Shown piece by piece: positions 16,639 through 25,181 of a DNA stretch of 64,000 nt. Both the position numbers and the translations under genes were made by a program. Position 1 is the first letter of the stretch; each line of letters starts with the position of its first letter. The DNA comes from a bacterium (GTDB taxonomy: Bacteria > SZUA-79 > Acidulodesulfobacterales > Acidulodesulfobacteraceae): NCBI GenBank assembly GCA_021784835.1, contig JAJYHI010000132.1, positions 40,714-104,713 of the forward strand. The letters are read 5' to 3'. The notes under the pieces were generated by a model that saw only the letters and a list, made by a program, of their open reading frames with translations, made no database searches and was not told where the DNA came from.

Positions 16639-18816
16639 TTGCCTAAAAATTTACATGAAATTCATAAAAAAAAGAAATTAAGCAGATATCTGAATTACGC
16701 CGATATATTCGTAAAAATTACCGGCCATATTTTTAAAAATAAAGGACTCTTTATAAAATTTATTAAATCGATGCGGCGGTCCGGTTTCAAACAAACGCTG
16801 GATAAAATTAAGAGCGGACTATATAAAGAGCGTATTATTATATATCCTGCCAATATCGATTTTACTTTAAAAATCGTCGATTATGGAAATAGCCGTCATA
16901 AAGAGATAATCGAATTCCAAAAATTTACGTCTCCAAGGGTTTCGATAATAATTCCGGTTTACAATAATTTTAAAATCACATATAACTGTTTAATGTCAAT
17001 CAAACAAAATACCGACGGGGCGGAATACGAGGTTATACTTGCGGACGATAATTCGAGCGACGAAACAGCCGCCGCAGACCGGTATATTAAAAATATTGTT
17101 ATTTTAAGGGACGGCGTCAACAGGGGTTTTTTGAAAAATTGCAACAATGCCGCAAAATACGCAAAGGGAGAATATATTGTATTTTTAAATAACGATACGC
17201 AGGTTCAGCCGGACTGGCTTTCGTCTATGGTTTTCACCATGGAAAACGAACCTTCGGCAGGTATTGTTGGGTCCAAGCTTGTTTATCCGGACGGCATTCT
17301 GCAGGAAGCCGGAGGGATAATTTGGCGGGAAGGGTTAGGATTGAATTACGGAAAATTGGACGACCCGTTAAAACCGGAATATAATTATTTAAAAGAGGCC
17401 GATTATATATCCGGCGCATGTATTATAATAAGGAAGCGGCTTTGGGACGTAATAGGCGGATTCGACGAAAGGTATTCCCCCGCCTATTACGAAAATGCCG
17501 ATTTGGCTTTCGAGGTGAGAAAGCATGGATATAAAGTCTTATATCAGCCGAAAAGCGCGGTAGTCCATTTTGAGGGCATTTCGCATGGAACTGACGAAAC
17601 CGGCGGAGTTAAAATATATCAGGAAATTAACAGGAGAAAATTTGCCGAGAAATGGCGGAATACTTTAGAGGGTTGTCTGCAAAACGGCCAAGACTTATTT
17701 TTAGCGCGCGACAGAAGCCGGAATAAAAAGCATATTTTGGTTATAGACCATCATGTGCCGCATTACGATAAAGACGCCGGCAGCAGAACCATTTGGCAAT
17801 ACCTCGAACTTTTTATAGATTTGGGATACCGGGTAAGTTTTATAGGAAACGACCCCAGACCGTATGAGCCTTATACCGGCATGCTGCAGCAAAAAGGAAT
17901 AGAAGTTTTATACGGTAAAATAGATATTGTCCGCTGGATAATCCAATACGCTAAATATTTTGATATTGTTTTTTTATCGAGGCCTAATATAGCGGAAAAA
18001 TATATAGATATCATTAAAAAAAACACTTCTTCTAAAATTATATATTACGGACACGACCTTCATCAGGACAGATTAAAAAAAGAGCATGCCGTCACGAATG
18101 ATAAGAAAACATTAGCCAAAATGAACGCCGCTAAAAAACAGGAGTCGTATATTTTCGATAAAGCCGATATAGTTTTTATGCCTAACCGTCAGGAAGTCGA
18201 TTTTGTGAACGATACGACAAACACGAGAAAAGCAAAACATATAAAAGGTTTTTTCTACAGGACTATACCTCTTGGCACCGTTACGCCGTTTAAAAAAAGG
18301 TCGGAAAGCGTTTTATTCGTCGGTGGATTTAACCATACGCCAAATATCGACGGAGTATTATGGTTTGTCTCAAGCGTTTGGCCCGAAATAAAAAGAAGAA
18401 ACAAAAACGCGCGCTTCGTCGTTGCCGGGTCAAATCCCCCCGATGAGATAAAAGACCTCCGCTCCGAAGACATAACCGTAACGGGATATCTGACGGACGA
18501 AAAATTATCGAAGCTTTACGAAAGCGTTAAACTTGCCGTAATACCTATAAGATACGGCGCGGGGCTAAAAGGCAAAACAGTCGAAGCGATAGCTTACGGA
18601 CTTCCGGCAGTCTGCACGTCTGAGGGAGCCTACGGTTTAAATGAAACGCATGATTTCCTTAGCGTAACAGACGACCCAGCTTCGATAGCGGATACAATTA
18701 TAATGTTGCTTAAAGATGAAGCGGAATGGCAGGCGAGGTCGGATAAATCTATAAGATACGCGCAAGCAAACTTTTCTTTCGAATCGGTAAAAAACGATTT
18801 TAAACATTTAATATAA
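16639..18816 (+). CDS. Bifunctional glycosyltransferase, GT2 domain fused to GT4-like domain
   Basis: This 725-residue cytoplasmic or membrane-associated enzyme has two transferase domains. A GT-A domain of family GT2 type (about 98-330) has VSIIIPVYNN, LADDNSSDE (D136-D137), the metal motif FLNNDTQVQPDW (NND at 184-186) and the acceptor-side segment around GGFDERYSPAYYENADLAFE. A GT-B domain of family GT4 type (about 360-725) has ILVIDHHVP, FVGGFNHTPNIDGVLWF and IRYGAGLKGKTVEAIAYGLPAVC. The start is a TTG at 16639 with AAAAGGATAAG upstream. It likely adds two successive sugars to a surface glycan. It leads a cluster with GDP-heptose genes and a Wzm/Wzt exporter, so a heptose-containing O-antigen-like or S-layer glycan is plausible. 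Confidence 0.85.
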   Translation: MPKNLHEIHKKKKLSRYLNYADIFVKITGHIFKNKGLFIKFIKSMRRSGFKQTLDKIKSGLYKERIIIYPANIDFTLKIVDYGNSRHKEIIEFQKFTSPRVSIIIPVYNNFKITYNCLMSIKQNTDGAEYEVILADDNSSDETAAADRYIKNIVILRDGVNRGFLKNCNNAAKYAKGEYIVFLNNDTQVQPDWLSSMVFTMENEPSAGIVGSKLVYPDGILQEAGGIIWREGLGLNYGKLDDPLKPEYNYLKEADYISGACIIIRKRLWDVIGGFDERYSPAYYENADLAFEVRKHGYKVLYQPKSAVVHFEGISHGTDETGGVKIYQEINRRKFAEKWRNTLEGCLQNGQDLFLARDRSRNKKHILVIDHHVPHYDKDAGSRTIWQYLELFIDLGYRVSFIGNDPRPYEPYTGMLQQKGIEVLYGKIDIVRWIIQYAKYFDIVFLSRPNIAEKYIDIIKKNTSSKIIYYGHDLHQDRLKKEHAVTNDKKTLAKMNAAKKQESYIFDKADIVFMPNRQEVDFVNDTTNTRKAKHIKGFFYRTIPLGTVTPFKKRSESVLFVGGFNHTPNIDGVLWFVSSVWPEIKRRNKNARFVVAGSNPPDEIKDLRSEDITVTGYLTDEKLSKLYESVKLAVIPIRYGAGLKGKTVEAIAYGLPAVCTSEGAYGLNETHDFLSVTDDPASIADTIIMLLKDEAEWQARSDKSIRYAQANFSFESVKNDFKHLI

Positions 18817-18868
18817 GGCTTAGCAATTACGATGATTTACGACGTAAAATTAATAATTTTATAAACCT

Positions 18869-19630
18869 ATGATTAAACAGGCCGTTATTCTTGCGGGCGG
18901 GCTCGGCACAAGGCTAAGAACCGTGATAAAAGAAGTTCCGAAACCGATGGCGGACATAGAAGGAAAGCCGTTTCTGGAATATTTATTAAGTTTCGCATCG
19001 GCTCAAGGAATAAAAGAGGTTATTATATCCTGCGGGTATAAGCATGAAATAATTAAAAATTATTTTAAAAGCCGGTTCCGGGGTTTAAAAATATATTATT
19101 CGATAGAAAGCGAGCCGTTAGGAACCGGCGGGGCAATTAAAAAGGCGCTAAAATTTATAAATGAAAATAATGAGAAATATGAGGATATTTTAATATTAAA
19201 CGGGGATACATTTTTTAATATATCAATAAAAAAGCTTTACGATTTTCATAAAACAAAAAATTCCGATTTAACCATGGCTTTAAAAACTTTAAAAAATTTT
19301 GACAGGTACGGCGTCGTCAAATTGGACGCCGGCAATAAAATTATCGGCTTCGAAGAAAAAAAACCGCAAAAAGAAGCTTGCATTAACGGCGGGATTTATT
19401 TATTAAGCGCGGATTTAATAAATTTTTTATCGGGTTCAAAATTAAATCTTCCCGACGTAAATTCATTCGAGAAAGATTTCCTCGAAATTTATTATAATTA
19501 TGAAGGCGCCGAAAAAAAATTCGGCTTCTACGGTTTGCCGTTTGACGAAAATAATTATTTTATAGACATCGGAATTCCTTCCGATTATGAATCGGCAAAA
19601 AAAGAACTAAAAACTATGAATATAAAATAG
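18869..19630 (+). CDS. hddC: D-glycero-alpha-D-manno-heptose-1-phosphate guanylyltransferase-like protein
   Basis: This 253-residue sugar nucleotidyltransferase begins AVILAGGLGTRLR with the downstream lysine KPMADIEGKPFLEYLL. It has the metal-binding strand ILNGDTFFN and the second active-site segment KDFLEIYYNYEG. In the HddC family it turns heptose-1-phosphate plus GTP into GDP-heptose. The HddC reading is preferred over a generic hexose-1-phosphate transferase because the HddA-type kinase gene follows 26 bases later. The intermediate phosphatase and isomerase (GmhB, GmhA) are not in the window. The exact nucleotide (GDP) is inferred from the family. Confidence 0.75.
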   Translation: MIKQAVILAGGLGTRLRTVIKEVPKPMADIEGKPFLEYLLSFASAQGIKEVIISCGYKHEIIKNYFKSRFRGLKIYYSIESEPLGTGGAIKKALKFINENNEKYEDILILNGDTFFNISIKKLYDFHKTKNSDLTMALKTLKNFDRYGVVKLDAGNKIIGFEEKKPQKEACINGGIYLLSADLINFLSGSKLNLPDVNSFEKDFLEIYYNYEGAEKKFGFYGLPFDENNYFIDIGIPSDYESAKKELKTMNIK

Positions 19631-19656
19631 AAATAAATATTCAGGAAATTACAATT

Positions 19657-20730
19657 ATGATACATTCAAAAGCGCCCTTAAGATTAGGCCTTGCAGGCGG
19701 AGGCACCGACGTGAGCCCATATTCAGACATTTACGGAGGCGCAATATTAAATGCGACCATAAGCATGTATGCTTATGCGGTAATAGAGCCGTTTGAGGAA
19801 AACGGCTCTATCCCGCGTAAATACTATAACTATAACCGACCGTGTGCCTGCCCGAATAATATCATATTGCATTCTATCGACAGAGAAGAATATTATTGCT
19901 ATGATTTAAATAATTTTATAGGATATGACGGTAATTTGGACCTGATAAAATCGGTTTACAACAGGATAGTAAAGGATTTTACCAAAAAACCTTTGCCGTT
20001 TAAACTCTCGACTTATGCCGATGCTCCCGCAGGTTCCGGCCTTGGAACGTCTTCGACTCTTGTAGTGGCCATAATAGGCGCTTTTGCGGAGTGGCTGAAA
20101 CTGCCCTTGGGAGAATACGACATAGCACATCTTGCTTACGAAATAGAACGGAAGGATTTAAATATGGCCGGAGGCAAACAAGACCAATATTCCGCTACAT
20201 TCGGAGGCTTTAATTTTATGGAATTTTATGAAAAAGACAATGTGATAGTGAATCCTTTAAGGATTAAAAGAGAATATATAAACGAGCTTCAATTTAATAT
20301 GCTTCTTTATTATCTCGGCACAAGCAGATTGTCTTCCGAAATAATAGAGTCGCAGATAAAAAACGTGAGAAACAATAACGAAAAATCTATAGAAGCAATG
20401 CATAAACTTAAAGAACAGGCGGCATTGATGAAAGAAGCCATACTTAAAGGCAAACTTGACGATATAGGGAAAATACTTAACTTTGGCTGGAAATATAAAA
20501 AACAAATGACCGACTGCATTTCTAATCCTCTAATCGATGAAATATACGAAACCGCGCTAAAAAACGGCGCGACCGGAGGCAAAATAACAGGCGCCGGAGG
20601 CGGGGGATTCATGATGTTTTATTGCCCAAACGGCGCTAGATATTCGGTAATAAAAGCTCTTCAAAAATTCGGCGGGGAATTTAGAAGATACCAGTTTACC
20701 GATTCCGGTCTTGAGACGTGGAATATTTAA
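19657..20730 (+). CDS. hddA: D-glycero-alpha-D-manno-heptose-7-phosphate kinase-like GHMP kinase
   Basis: This 357-residue GHMP-superfamily kinase has the substrate-side start KAPLRLGLAGGGTDVSPYSD, the phosphate-binding loop DAPAGSGLGTSSTL (about residues 124-137), a DLNMAGGKQDQYSATFGG segment, and the C-terminal motif GATGGKITGAGGGGF. In HddA it phosphorylates D-glycero-D-manno-heptose-7-phosphate at C1 to the alpha-1,7-bisphosphate, the path to GDP-heptose. The neighbouring nucleotidyltransferase gene supports this. A fucokinase-like alternative is possible, since the families are close. The full family length is present, and the gene probably shares a transcript with the two genes before it. 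Confidence 0.8.
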   Translation: MIHSKAPLRLGLAGGGTDVSPYSDIYGGAILNATISMYAYAVIEPFEENGSIPRKYYNYNRPCACPNNIILHSIDREEYYCYDLNNFIGYDGNLDLIKSVYNRIVKDFTKKPLPFKLSTYADAPAGSGLGTSSTLVVAIIGAFAEWLKLPLGEYDIAHLAYEIERKDLNMAGGKQDQYSATFGGFNFMEFYEKDNVIVNPLRIKREYINELQFNMLLYYLGTSRLSSEIIESQIKNVRNNNEKSIEAMHKLKEQAALMKEAILKGKLDDIGKILNFGWKYKKQMTDCISNPLIDEIYETALKNGATGGKITGAGGGGFMMFYCPNGARYSVIKALQKFGGEFRRYQFTDSGLETWNI

Positions 20731-20824
20731 ATTTAGCGATTTCATGAATTTTATGAATTGATATATAAATTAATTCGTTCTTCAAAAATAAAGTTTATAT
20801 GCGCTCTATACGGCTTTTTTATTC

Positions 20825-20853
20825 TTGCAAATAATCGGATTATTTATTATAAT
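20825..20853 (+). promoter_or_regulatory. Near-consensus promoter placed for a leaderless wzm transcript
   Basis: TTGCAA (20825-20830), a 17-base spacer and a perfect TATAAT (20848-20853) lie so close to the permease gene that transcription would begin near 20860. The ATG is at 20862, so the mRNA would have almost no leader. No ribosome-binding site is present. Confidence 0.55.
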
Positions 20854-20861
20854 TTTTGAAA

Positions 20862-21659
20862 ATGACGCCGCAAAAAAACAACCTGACCGAAGGTTTTAGG
20901 ATATTAATCAAATACAAGTACCTTATATGGGTCCTTTCGCTTAAAGAACTCAAAATTCAATACAGAGGCTCATATCTGGGCTTTTTCTGGTCGTTGGTAA
21001 ACCCCATGCTCCTTCTGGTAATTTACACTTTTTTGTTTACCGTAGTTTTTCATAATTCCCAGAAAGCATATCCCGTTTATCTTTTTTGCGGCATATTGCC
21101 GTTCACGTGGTTTCAAAGTTCGATTATAGTCGGAACCACGTCCATTTCCAATGCGGGGAGCCTTGTAACGAAATCGCTGATGCCGCCCGAAATTATAGTT
21201 CTTTCCAAAATAGGCGCAAATCTGCTGAATTATCTTCTTTCCGTTCCGGTTCTTGTGTTATTTATATATATTTTTAAAATGGGCATAGGATTGCCTATTT
21301 TTTATTTCCCTTTATTGATTATAATAGAATTTTTTTTCATAGCCGGAGTAAGCCTTTTTTTTGCGGCGCTTAACGTTTTTTACAGGGATATCCAGTTTAT
21401 AATAATGAATCTGACCACTTTTTTGTTTTTTGCGATGCCGGTTATGTATTTCGACAGGCAGCTTCCTTTAAAAATAAGGCATATCGTTTATTTAAATCCT
21501 ATCGCTTATATTATAAAATGTTTTCAGGATATTTTTTATTTTAACGTATTTCCCCGAACTCTTTATATCTTAATAATTCTTTCCATCTCTCTTTTGTTTT
21601 TTATTTTAGGCTATTTATATTTCGCCGCAAGAAAGGAGCTTTTCAGTGAGTTCGTTTAA
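20862..21659 (+). CDS. wzm: ABC-2 type polysaccharide exporter permease (Wzm-like)
   Basis: This 265-residue inner-membrane protein has six hydrophobic spans. It carries the family N-terminal stretch KELKIQYRGSYLGFFWSLVNPMLLL (written here from about residue 29) typical of Wzm/TagG/KpsM permeases. It moves an undecaprenyl-linked glycan across the inner membrane, driven by the Wzt-type ATPase encoded next. ATG 20862 is chosen over the in-frame TTG at 20856 because a near-consensus promoter puts the transcript start at about 20860. The stop overlaps the ATPase start by 14 bases, a mark of translational coupling. The promoter means this pair can be expressed apart from hddC/hddA. Confidence 0.88.
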   Translation: MTPQKNNLTEGFRILIKYKYLIWVLSLKELKIQYRGSYLGFFWSLVNPMLLLVIYTFLFTVVFHNSQKAYPVYLFCGILPFTWFQSSIIVGTTSISNAGSLVTKSLMPPEIIVLSKIGANLLNYLLSVPVLVLFIYIFKMGIGLPIFYFPLLIIIEFFFIAGVSLFFAALNVFYRDIQFIIMNLTTFLFFAMPVMYFDRQLPLKIRHIVYLNPIAYIIKCFQDIFYFNVFPRTLYILIILSISLLFFILGYLYFAARKELFSEFV

Positions 21660-22416
21660 TTCCGATTACGCCATAGAAATCAACAATATTACCAAGGTTT
21701 TTAAAAGGCTGTCTTCCCATACCACTTTAAAAAAAGCTTTTATAGACACTATAACGTTTAACAGGAAAAGGCAGGTAAAGATATTAAAATTCACGGCTTT
21801 GAACAACGTAAGCTTCAGCGTAAAAAAAGGTGAGACTTTCGGAATAATAGGCCCTAACGGGGCGGGGAAAAGCACCCTCTTAAAAATATTATGCAGAATA
21901 ATGAGGCCGACTGCCGGAAATATCGCCGTAAACGGTTCTTTATCCGCCTTGCTTGAACTTGGCACGGGTTTTCACCCCGAACTGACGGGAAGGGAAAATA
22001 TACTGATTAACGGATTAATTTTAGGTTTGAACAAAAAAGAGATAATTGCAAAATATGACGAAATTATCGAATTCAGCGGAATAAAGAACTTTATAGACGA
22101 GCCTATTAAAACTTATTCGAGCGGCATGGCCGTTAGGCTTTCTTTTTCCGTTGCCGTAAACGTAAACCCGGATATTCTCGTCTTAGACGAAGTATTAGCC
22201 GTCGGAGACGCCGAGTTTCAGGCTAAAAGCAAAAAAAGAATAGAAGAATATATTAACAGCGGCAAAACGGTTCTATTGGTAAGCCACGAAAAAAATTCTA
22301 TATTAAATTATTGCACAGAAGCTATGCTGCTATACAAAGGCGTTCTTACGGCAAAGGGCTATCCAAAAGAAGTAGTGGAAAAGTATGAGGAGATTGAAGG
22401 ATACAAGTCTATTTGA
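21646..22416 (+). CDS. wzt: Polysaccharide exporter ATPase (Wzt-like), without C-terminal glycan-binding domain
   Basis: This 256-residue ABC ATPase has Walker A GPNGAGKST, a Q-loop region after SLSALLELGTGFHPELTGRENI (the hallmark of Wzt/TagH/KpsT-type exporters), signature YSSGMAVRLSFSVA, Walker B ILVLDEVLAVGDAEF and the switch histidine in LLVSHEK. The start is GTG 21646, seven bases after GAAAGGAGC and inside the permease gene. It powers glycan export by the Wzm-like permease. Unlike the long Wzt proteins (about 400 residues), it ends after the ATPase, so it has no C-terminal domain to recognise a capped glycan. Export would then be of the KpsT/TagH type, or recognition is done by another protein. 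Confidence 0.88.
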   Translation: MSSFNSDYAIEINNITKVFKRLSSHTTLKKAFIDTITFNRKRQVKILKFTALNNVSFSVKKGETFGIIGPNGAGKSTLLKILCRIMRPTAGNIAVNGSLSALLELGTGFHPELTGRENILINGLILGLNKKEIIAKYDEIIEFSGIKNFIDEPIKTYSSGMAVRLSFSVAVNVNPDILVLDEVLAVGDAEFQAKSKKRIEEYINSGKTVLLVSHEKNSILNYCTEAMLLYKGVLTAKGYPKEVVEKYEEIEGYKSI

Positions 22417-22456
22417 CGGATAAAAACCTTTTAAAAACATAAAATTTAACCTGCCT

Positions 22457-22966
22457 ATGGATAATATTAGAATAGGAAGCGGCTACGACATACATAAATT
22501 TTTAGAAGCGGCGATTTTTGAAAAAGCCGCTAAGAAACTTTACCTCGGCGGAGTATTAATCGAAGGCCATATAGGAGTCGAGGCGCACTCCGACGGCGAC
22601 GTCGTTCTTCATTCCTTAACGGATGCCCTGCTAGGAGCCCTGTCGCTTCCCGATATAGGCGTTCTCTATCCGGATAATCTTAAATCCACGAAAGGAATTA
22701 ACAGCATAGAAATAATAAAATACGCTTACGGCTTGGTAAAAGATAAAGGATACGGCTTAGTCAACGCGGATATTACTATTATAACTCAGACGCCAAAAAT
22801 CTCTATCTATAAAGAAAAAATGACCGCGTCCGTATCCGGGGCTCTCGGCGTAGATGCAACGCGCATAAATATCAAAGGAAAAACAAAAGAAGGCCTCGAT
22901 TCCGTCGGAAAGCAAAAAGCGATAGAATGTTTTAGCGTCTGCCTGCTGTCGGCGGAACGCGCATAG
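22457..22966 (+). CDS. ispF: 2-C-methyl-D-erythritol 2,4-cyclodiphosphate synthase
   Basis: This 169-residue enzyme of the MEP isoprenoid pathway cyclises CDP-ME-2-phosphate to MEcPP. The zinc ligands are in GSGYDIH (Asp and His near residues 10-12) and in the VEAHSDGDVVLHSLTDALLGALSLPDIG block. The C-terminal INIKGKTKEGLDSVG motif is also present. A short extra loop (LEAAIFEKAAKK) follows the first metal motif, making the protein slightly longer than the usual 155-160 residues. ispD follows 54 bases later. The order ispF-ispD, next to convergent PIN/TRAM and CarD genes, resembles the conserved carD-yacL-ispD-ispF neighbourhood rearranged by inversion. Confidence 0.95.
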   Translation: MDNIRIGSGYDIHKFLEAAIFEKAAKKLYLGGVLIEGHIGVEAHSDGDVVLHSLTDALLGALSLPDIGVLYPDNLKSTKGINSIEIIKYAYGLVKDKGYGLVNADITIITQTPKISIYKEKMTASVSGALGVDATRINIKGKTKEGLDSVGKQKAIECFSVCLLSAERA

Positions 22967-23020
22967 ATATAAATATATAAATATAGAACGTAGAACGATA
23001 GCTATAAAATAAACAAAAAA

Positions 23021-23863
23021 ATGAAGATATACGCAATACTTCTTGCCGCGGGAACCGGTTCGCGCACGGGCGCTTCAATCCCTAAACAGCTCGTAAAAAT
23101 TAAAGATAAGGAAATTTTGCTCCGCAGCCTCGAAATATTTACGAAATCAAAAATCGATTTCGACGGAATTATCGTAGCGGTTCCGCCGCCTTCCGTTTTT
23201 AATTTCGACTGGAGCGGTTTCTTCGGGAAAAACATTGAGGACGCCGAAATGAAAAAATTAGCCGTAATTACGGGAGGCGCGGAAAGACGGCATTCGACGG
23301 CCAACGCCGTAAAATATTTAGAAAATATCCTGCCTTCCTATGAAGCCGAAAACGCTGTCGTCTTTATACACGATTCCGCAAGGCCGTTCGTAAAAGACGA
23401 AGAACTGCGCATATTATTAGACGAAACCGTTAAAAGCGGAGCCGCGTTTCTATGCGCCGCGGTTACGGAAACTATAAAAGAAATAGATTCCGGCGGCGGA
23501 GCGGAAGCGGGGCGGAACGGACGAAAGCATAACGCCGTAAATAAAAACGTAAAAGAAACCCCCATTGAAATATCTGCGGGAACAGCCGCGCCTCTTAAAC
23601 TTAAAACGCTTAAAAGGGAAAAGCTGATATCCGCAAAAACCCCTCAGGTTTTTAAATTTAAAATTCTGGAAAGCGCCGTCGAAAAGGCGGCGGAATCGAA
23701 CTTTATATCGACGGACGACGTTTCTTTGGTCGAAAACATCGGTATTCCGGTCGTGCCGATACTCTCGACGGGTTTTAATATTAAAATAACGACGGCGCTA
23801 GATATAGAAATCGCGGAACTGTTTTGCGAAAGATTCGACGACCCCGACCCGGCAGCTTATTAA
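23021..23863 (+). CDS. ispD: 2-C-methyl-D-erythritol 4-phosphate cytidylyltransferase with a linker insertion
   Basis: This 280-residue MEP-pathway enzyme makes CDP-ME from MEP and CTP. It starts IYAILLAAGTGSRTGASIPKQLV with the CTP-loop arginine and the catalytic lysine. Other family segments are VTGGAERRHSTANAV (seen as VITGGAERRHSTANAV), FIHDSARPFV, KTPQVFKF and a TDDVSLVE end. Between TETIKEID and the lysine-rich ISAKTPQ segment there is an extra stretch of about 40 residues, rich in Gly, Ala, Asn and Lys (about residues 155-197). It makes the protein about 45 residues longer than usual. The insertion falls where ordinary IspD has a short hairpin and is probably a surface loop. Confidence 0.93.
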   Translation: MKIYAILLAAGTGSRTGASIPKQLVKIKDKEILLRSLEIFTKSKIDFDGIIVAVPPPSVFNFDWSGFFGKNIEDAEMKKLAVITGGAERRHSTANAVKYLENILPSYEAENAVVFIHDSARPFVKDEELRILLDETVKSGAAFLCAAVTETIKEIDSGGGAEAGRNGRKHNAVNKNVKETPIEISAGTAAPLKLKTLKREKLISAKTPQVFKFKILESAVEKAAESNFISTDDVSLVENIGIPVVPILSTGFNIKITTALDIEIAELFCERFDDPDPAAY

Positions 23864-23957
23864 CCGCCGCAGACAGCCCTGCTGACGTTTCGCTGCCGCC
23901 TGCCTATATATAATTTATAATTATATTATATAAAACATTGCGGCCTCGCTCGGTTCG

Positions 23958-23977
23958 ATTCGGCGCGCCGGCCGAAT
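23958..23977. terminator. Hairpin between convergent ispD and PIN/TRAM genes
   Basis: ATTCGGC and GCCGAAT form a seven-pair stem around GCGCCG, itself self-complementary in part. It lies in the 139-base gap between the two converging stops. T-runs on either side are short, so it may act in both directions but weakly. Confidence 0.4.
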
Positions 23978-24002
23978 TCTTAAAAAGCGTTGCGTCCAGT
24001 TA

Positions 24003-25094
24003 TTAATTGGCGGCCTGATTCGCCGCAATGCGCAAATGGCTTGCAGGCTGTTCTTTATCCGAATTTATTTTTGCGAATATTATCCTTCCGCTCGACGTTT
24101 GCAAAACGCTCGTGACTACGACGTTAAGCTCTGAACCGACTAATTTCATGGCGTCTTCTACTACCACCATAGTCCCGTCGTCCATATATGCGATACCCTG
24201 GTTTTTTTCCCTGCCTTCTTTGGCGATTAATGCGGTCATTATTTCTCCGGGTAGCAGAATAGGCCTGAGTGCCCTAACGAGGTCGTTTATATTTAGCACG
24301 CTTATGTTCCTGACCTGCGCGACTTTGTTCAGGTTAAAATCGTTGGTGATGATTTTTCCGTTTTTTTCCTTGGCAAACGCAATTAATTTCGCATCGACTT
24401 CTTTTATATTCGGGTAGTCGGCATCGGTAAATTCTATGCTTATGTTTTTGTCTTCCCTTAGTTCTTTCAATATATCCAAACCTCTCCTGCCTTTCACCCT
24501 TTTGAGGGGGTCCTGCGAATCTGCTATATGCTGAAGTTCATTGAGGACGAACGACGGTAAGACAAAAATTCCGTCGATAAATCCTGTTTTTGCTACGTCG
24601 AGTATCCGCCCGTCTATGAGAGAACTCGTATCGATTATTTTATAATTAAAGCATTCTTCGGCTCCGGAAGTTTTAACGGGCATTTCATTTAAATTGGGCT
24701 GCCTGACGCTTAACGCCCCGAAATCGTCGCTTACCCTTAAGCCTATAATAAGGCCGAGGTAGCCGGCCACAAAATTAACGAACGCATAAGTAATATATCC
24801 TAAATCTGAACCGGTAAAAAATAATTTAAATAAGCCATGGGTAATATAATTAATTATAAAAAGGCCGATAAAAAGTCCTATTCCGCCGGATAAAACCTTT
24901 TTGGTGGAAATGGATTCCATATTTTTTTCTACGGAAACGACGATAAAGCCTATGGTGAAACCGAACAGCAGCCCTACATAAGATAATAATTCGTTATGCC
25001 AGTATTCCTTCCCTATTAGAAAACCGAGGACGGCTGAAATCGAAACCAGCATAATCCTTATAAAAAATATCGATTTTTTATTAAAAATTTTCAT
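24003..25094 (-). CDS. Membrane-anchored PIN/TRAM domain protein (YacL-like)
   Basis: This 363-residue protein has three parts. The N-terminal region (about 10-130) has four hydrophobic spans. The PIN nuclease-fold domain (about 150-285) has acidic active-site residues in IIDTSSLIDGR, LNELQ, VDAKLIAFA and IITNDFNL. The C-terminal TRAM domain (about 290-350) is an RNA-binding OB-like fold. This is the YacL architecture, a conserved putative membrane-bound ribonuclease whose target is unknown. The gene is read on the minus strand just after carD (87-base gap), the same pair seen beside ispD in many bacteria. All four expected acidic positions appear present, so activity is plausible. Confidence 0.88.
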   Translation of the reverse strand: MKIFNKKSIFFIRIMLVSISAVLGFLIGKEYWHNELLSYVGLLFGFTIGFIVVSVEKNMESISTKKVLSGGIGLFIGLFIINYITHGLFKLFFTGSDLGYITYAFVNFVAGYLGLIIGLRVSDDFGALSVRQPNLNEMPVKTSGAEECFNYKIIDTSSLIDGRILDVAKTGFIDGIFVLPSFVLNELQHIADSQDPLKRVKGRRGLDILKELREDKNISIEFTDADYPNIKEVDAKLIAFAKEKNGKIITNDFNLNKVAQVRNISVLNINDLVRALRPILLPGEIMTALIAKEGREKNQGIAYMDDGTMVVVEDAMKLVGSELNVVVTSVLQTSSGRIIFAKINSDKEQPASHLRIAANQAAN

Positions 25095-25181
25095 TGATAA
25101 TATTCCGATTGATTTGTTTATTTTGATTAAAATTAAGAATTAAATAAATAAAAAGACGGATAAATATTTTAAAAATTAGAT

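Noticed and set aside
20856..20861. TTG at 20856 as start of the Wzm-like permease
   Set aside because: It has no ribosome-binding site and would lie upstream of the expected transcription start at about 20860; the ATG at 20862 fits better.
23021..23863. IspD insertion as an intein or frameshift
   Set aside because: The insert of about 40 residues is far too short for an intein, lacks splicing-end residues and leaves the frame intact on both sides.
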